64,000 bases of DNA, from the NCBI GenBank assembly GCA_013397865.1, contig VZTI01005325.1, positions 2,035,896 through 2,099,895 on the forward strand, given 5' to 3'. This document shows positions 63,571 to 64,000 of this stretch, in pieces. The notes beneath the pieces are model-generated. The model did not search any database. It was not told the origin of the DNA and worked only from the letters and a program-made list of their open reading frames with translations. Positions within the stretch are counted from its first letter, which is position 1. Every line of letters starts with the position of its first letter. Both the position numbers and the translations under genes were made by a program. The stretch is from Struthidea cinerea (Eukaryota; Chordata; Aves; Passeriformes; Corcoracidae).

Positions 63571-64000
63571 TTCCTTTTTTAAAAAAAACCAAAACAAAAC
63601 AACTTTTTTTTTTTTTCCTTTGCTCCTCCTGACTAGGTAGAGTCATGTTCTGGGTGTTGAGATAGCATTGTTGCAGTGATGAATCTTTTTTGACCCCATG
63701 TCAAATTGTCTACAGCACACACTGGAAGATTCCAGGGATTCTTTTTAAGGAAAGACCTTTTGTCAAAAATGCCACATCAAGTAAAAGCAGCCTCGTGGTG
63801 CTCTTGGCTATATGCTGTGGACAAACTAGAACGAAAAGGTGTCACAGTTGAGGCTGAGCACTTACCAGTTTGTGTATCAGCCTCAGTACAGAAGTTCTTG
63901 ATCTACTGGAGCAGGAAAGAGGAACTGCAGCCTTCAAGTAAGTGCCTGGTTCAAGAGGGATTCACCATGCAAAGTGATTTCCATTGGGTCATTTCTTGAT
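63571..64000. other. Unique non-coding DNA to window end
   Basis: An A/C-rich patch and T13 (63604), then ordinary sequence. A 97-codon plus frame (63706-63999) reaches the window edge without a recognisable domain. Whether it continues is unknown. Confidence 0.5.

Noticed and set aside
1..64000. CRISPR arrays, rRNA, known microRNAs, bacterial operons
   Set aside because: No regularly spaced repeats with unique spacers, no rRNA core sequence, and none of the common conserved microRNA seeds I searched by eye extend to a full match.

Overview
This window looks like non-coding nuclear DNA from a bird. Six CR1 LINE fragments carry the avian-type 3' end (the ATTCTATG-like tail next to a TTCCAACC block). 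One about 590-bp solo LTR matches, from memory, a family widespread in bird genomes. No Alu, L1, B1 or other mammal-type repeats were seen, and base composition is AT-rich and CpG-poor outside a few islands. There are no bacterial-type genes, operons or CRISPR arrays. I found no open frame that I recognise as an exon of a host gene. The only recognisable protein-coding sequence is decayed CR1 reverse transcriptase.

Layout. Bases 1-500 are CpG-rich, like the shore of a CpG island, after which CpG falls sharply. Bases 500-6500 are unique AT-rich DNA, ending in a (TTTTA)n microsatellite at 6570. Two minus-strand CR1 copies lie end to end at 7756-9148. The solo LTR is at 11126-11713 and a perfect 92-bp tandem duplication at 12249-12432. 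From 12.4 to 26 kb there is mostly unique sequence, with a short CR1 3' end (18121), a 40-bp A run (19477), AT-rich stretches that look like conserved non-coding elements (about 22.0 and 23.75 kb), and a 13-N gap between two C tracts (25315-25399). Further CR1 copies lie at 26417 (+), 40093 (-) and 54515 (+). Small CpG clusters sit at 29549 and 41277, and a polypurine/polypyrimidine 8-mer repeat at 36951. The right end has a 94-bp duplication around an N (62709-62896) and the best conserved-element candidate (63050-63570).

Interpretation (inference). The CpG-rich left edge, together with a strong excess of long T runs over long A runs on the given strand (about 25 versus 7 of length 10 or more), fits a long, probably first, intron of a plus-strand gene whose promoter lies near or just left of base 1. 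I cannot name that gene. No new multi-gene system is visible. The items most worth checking are the candidate regulatory elements, the recent tandem duplications, and the placement of all four runs of N inside duplicated or low-complexity sequence.
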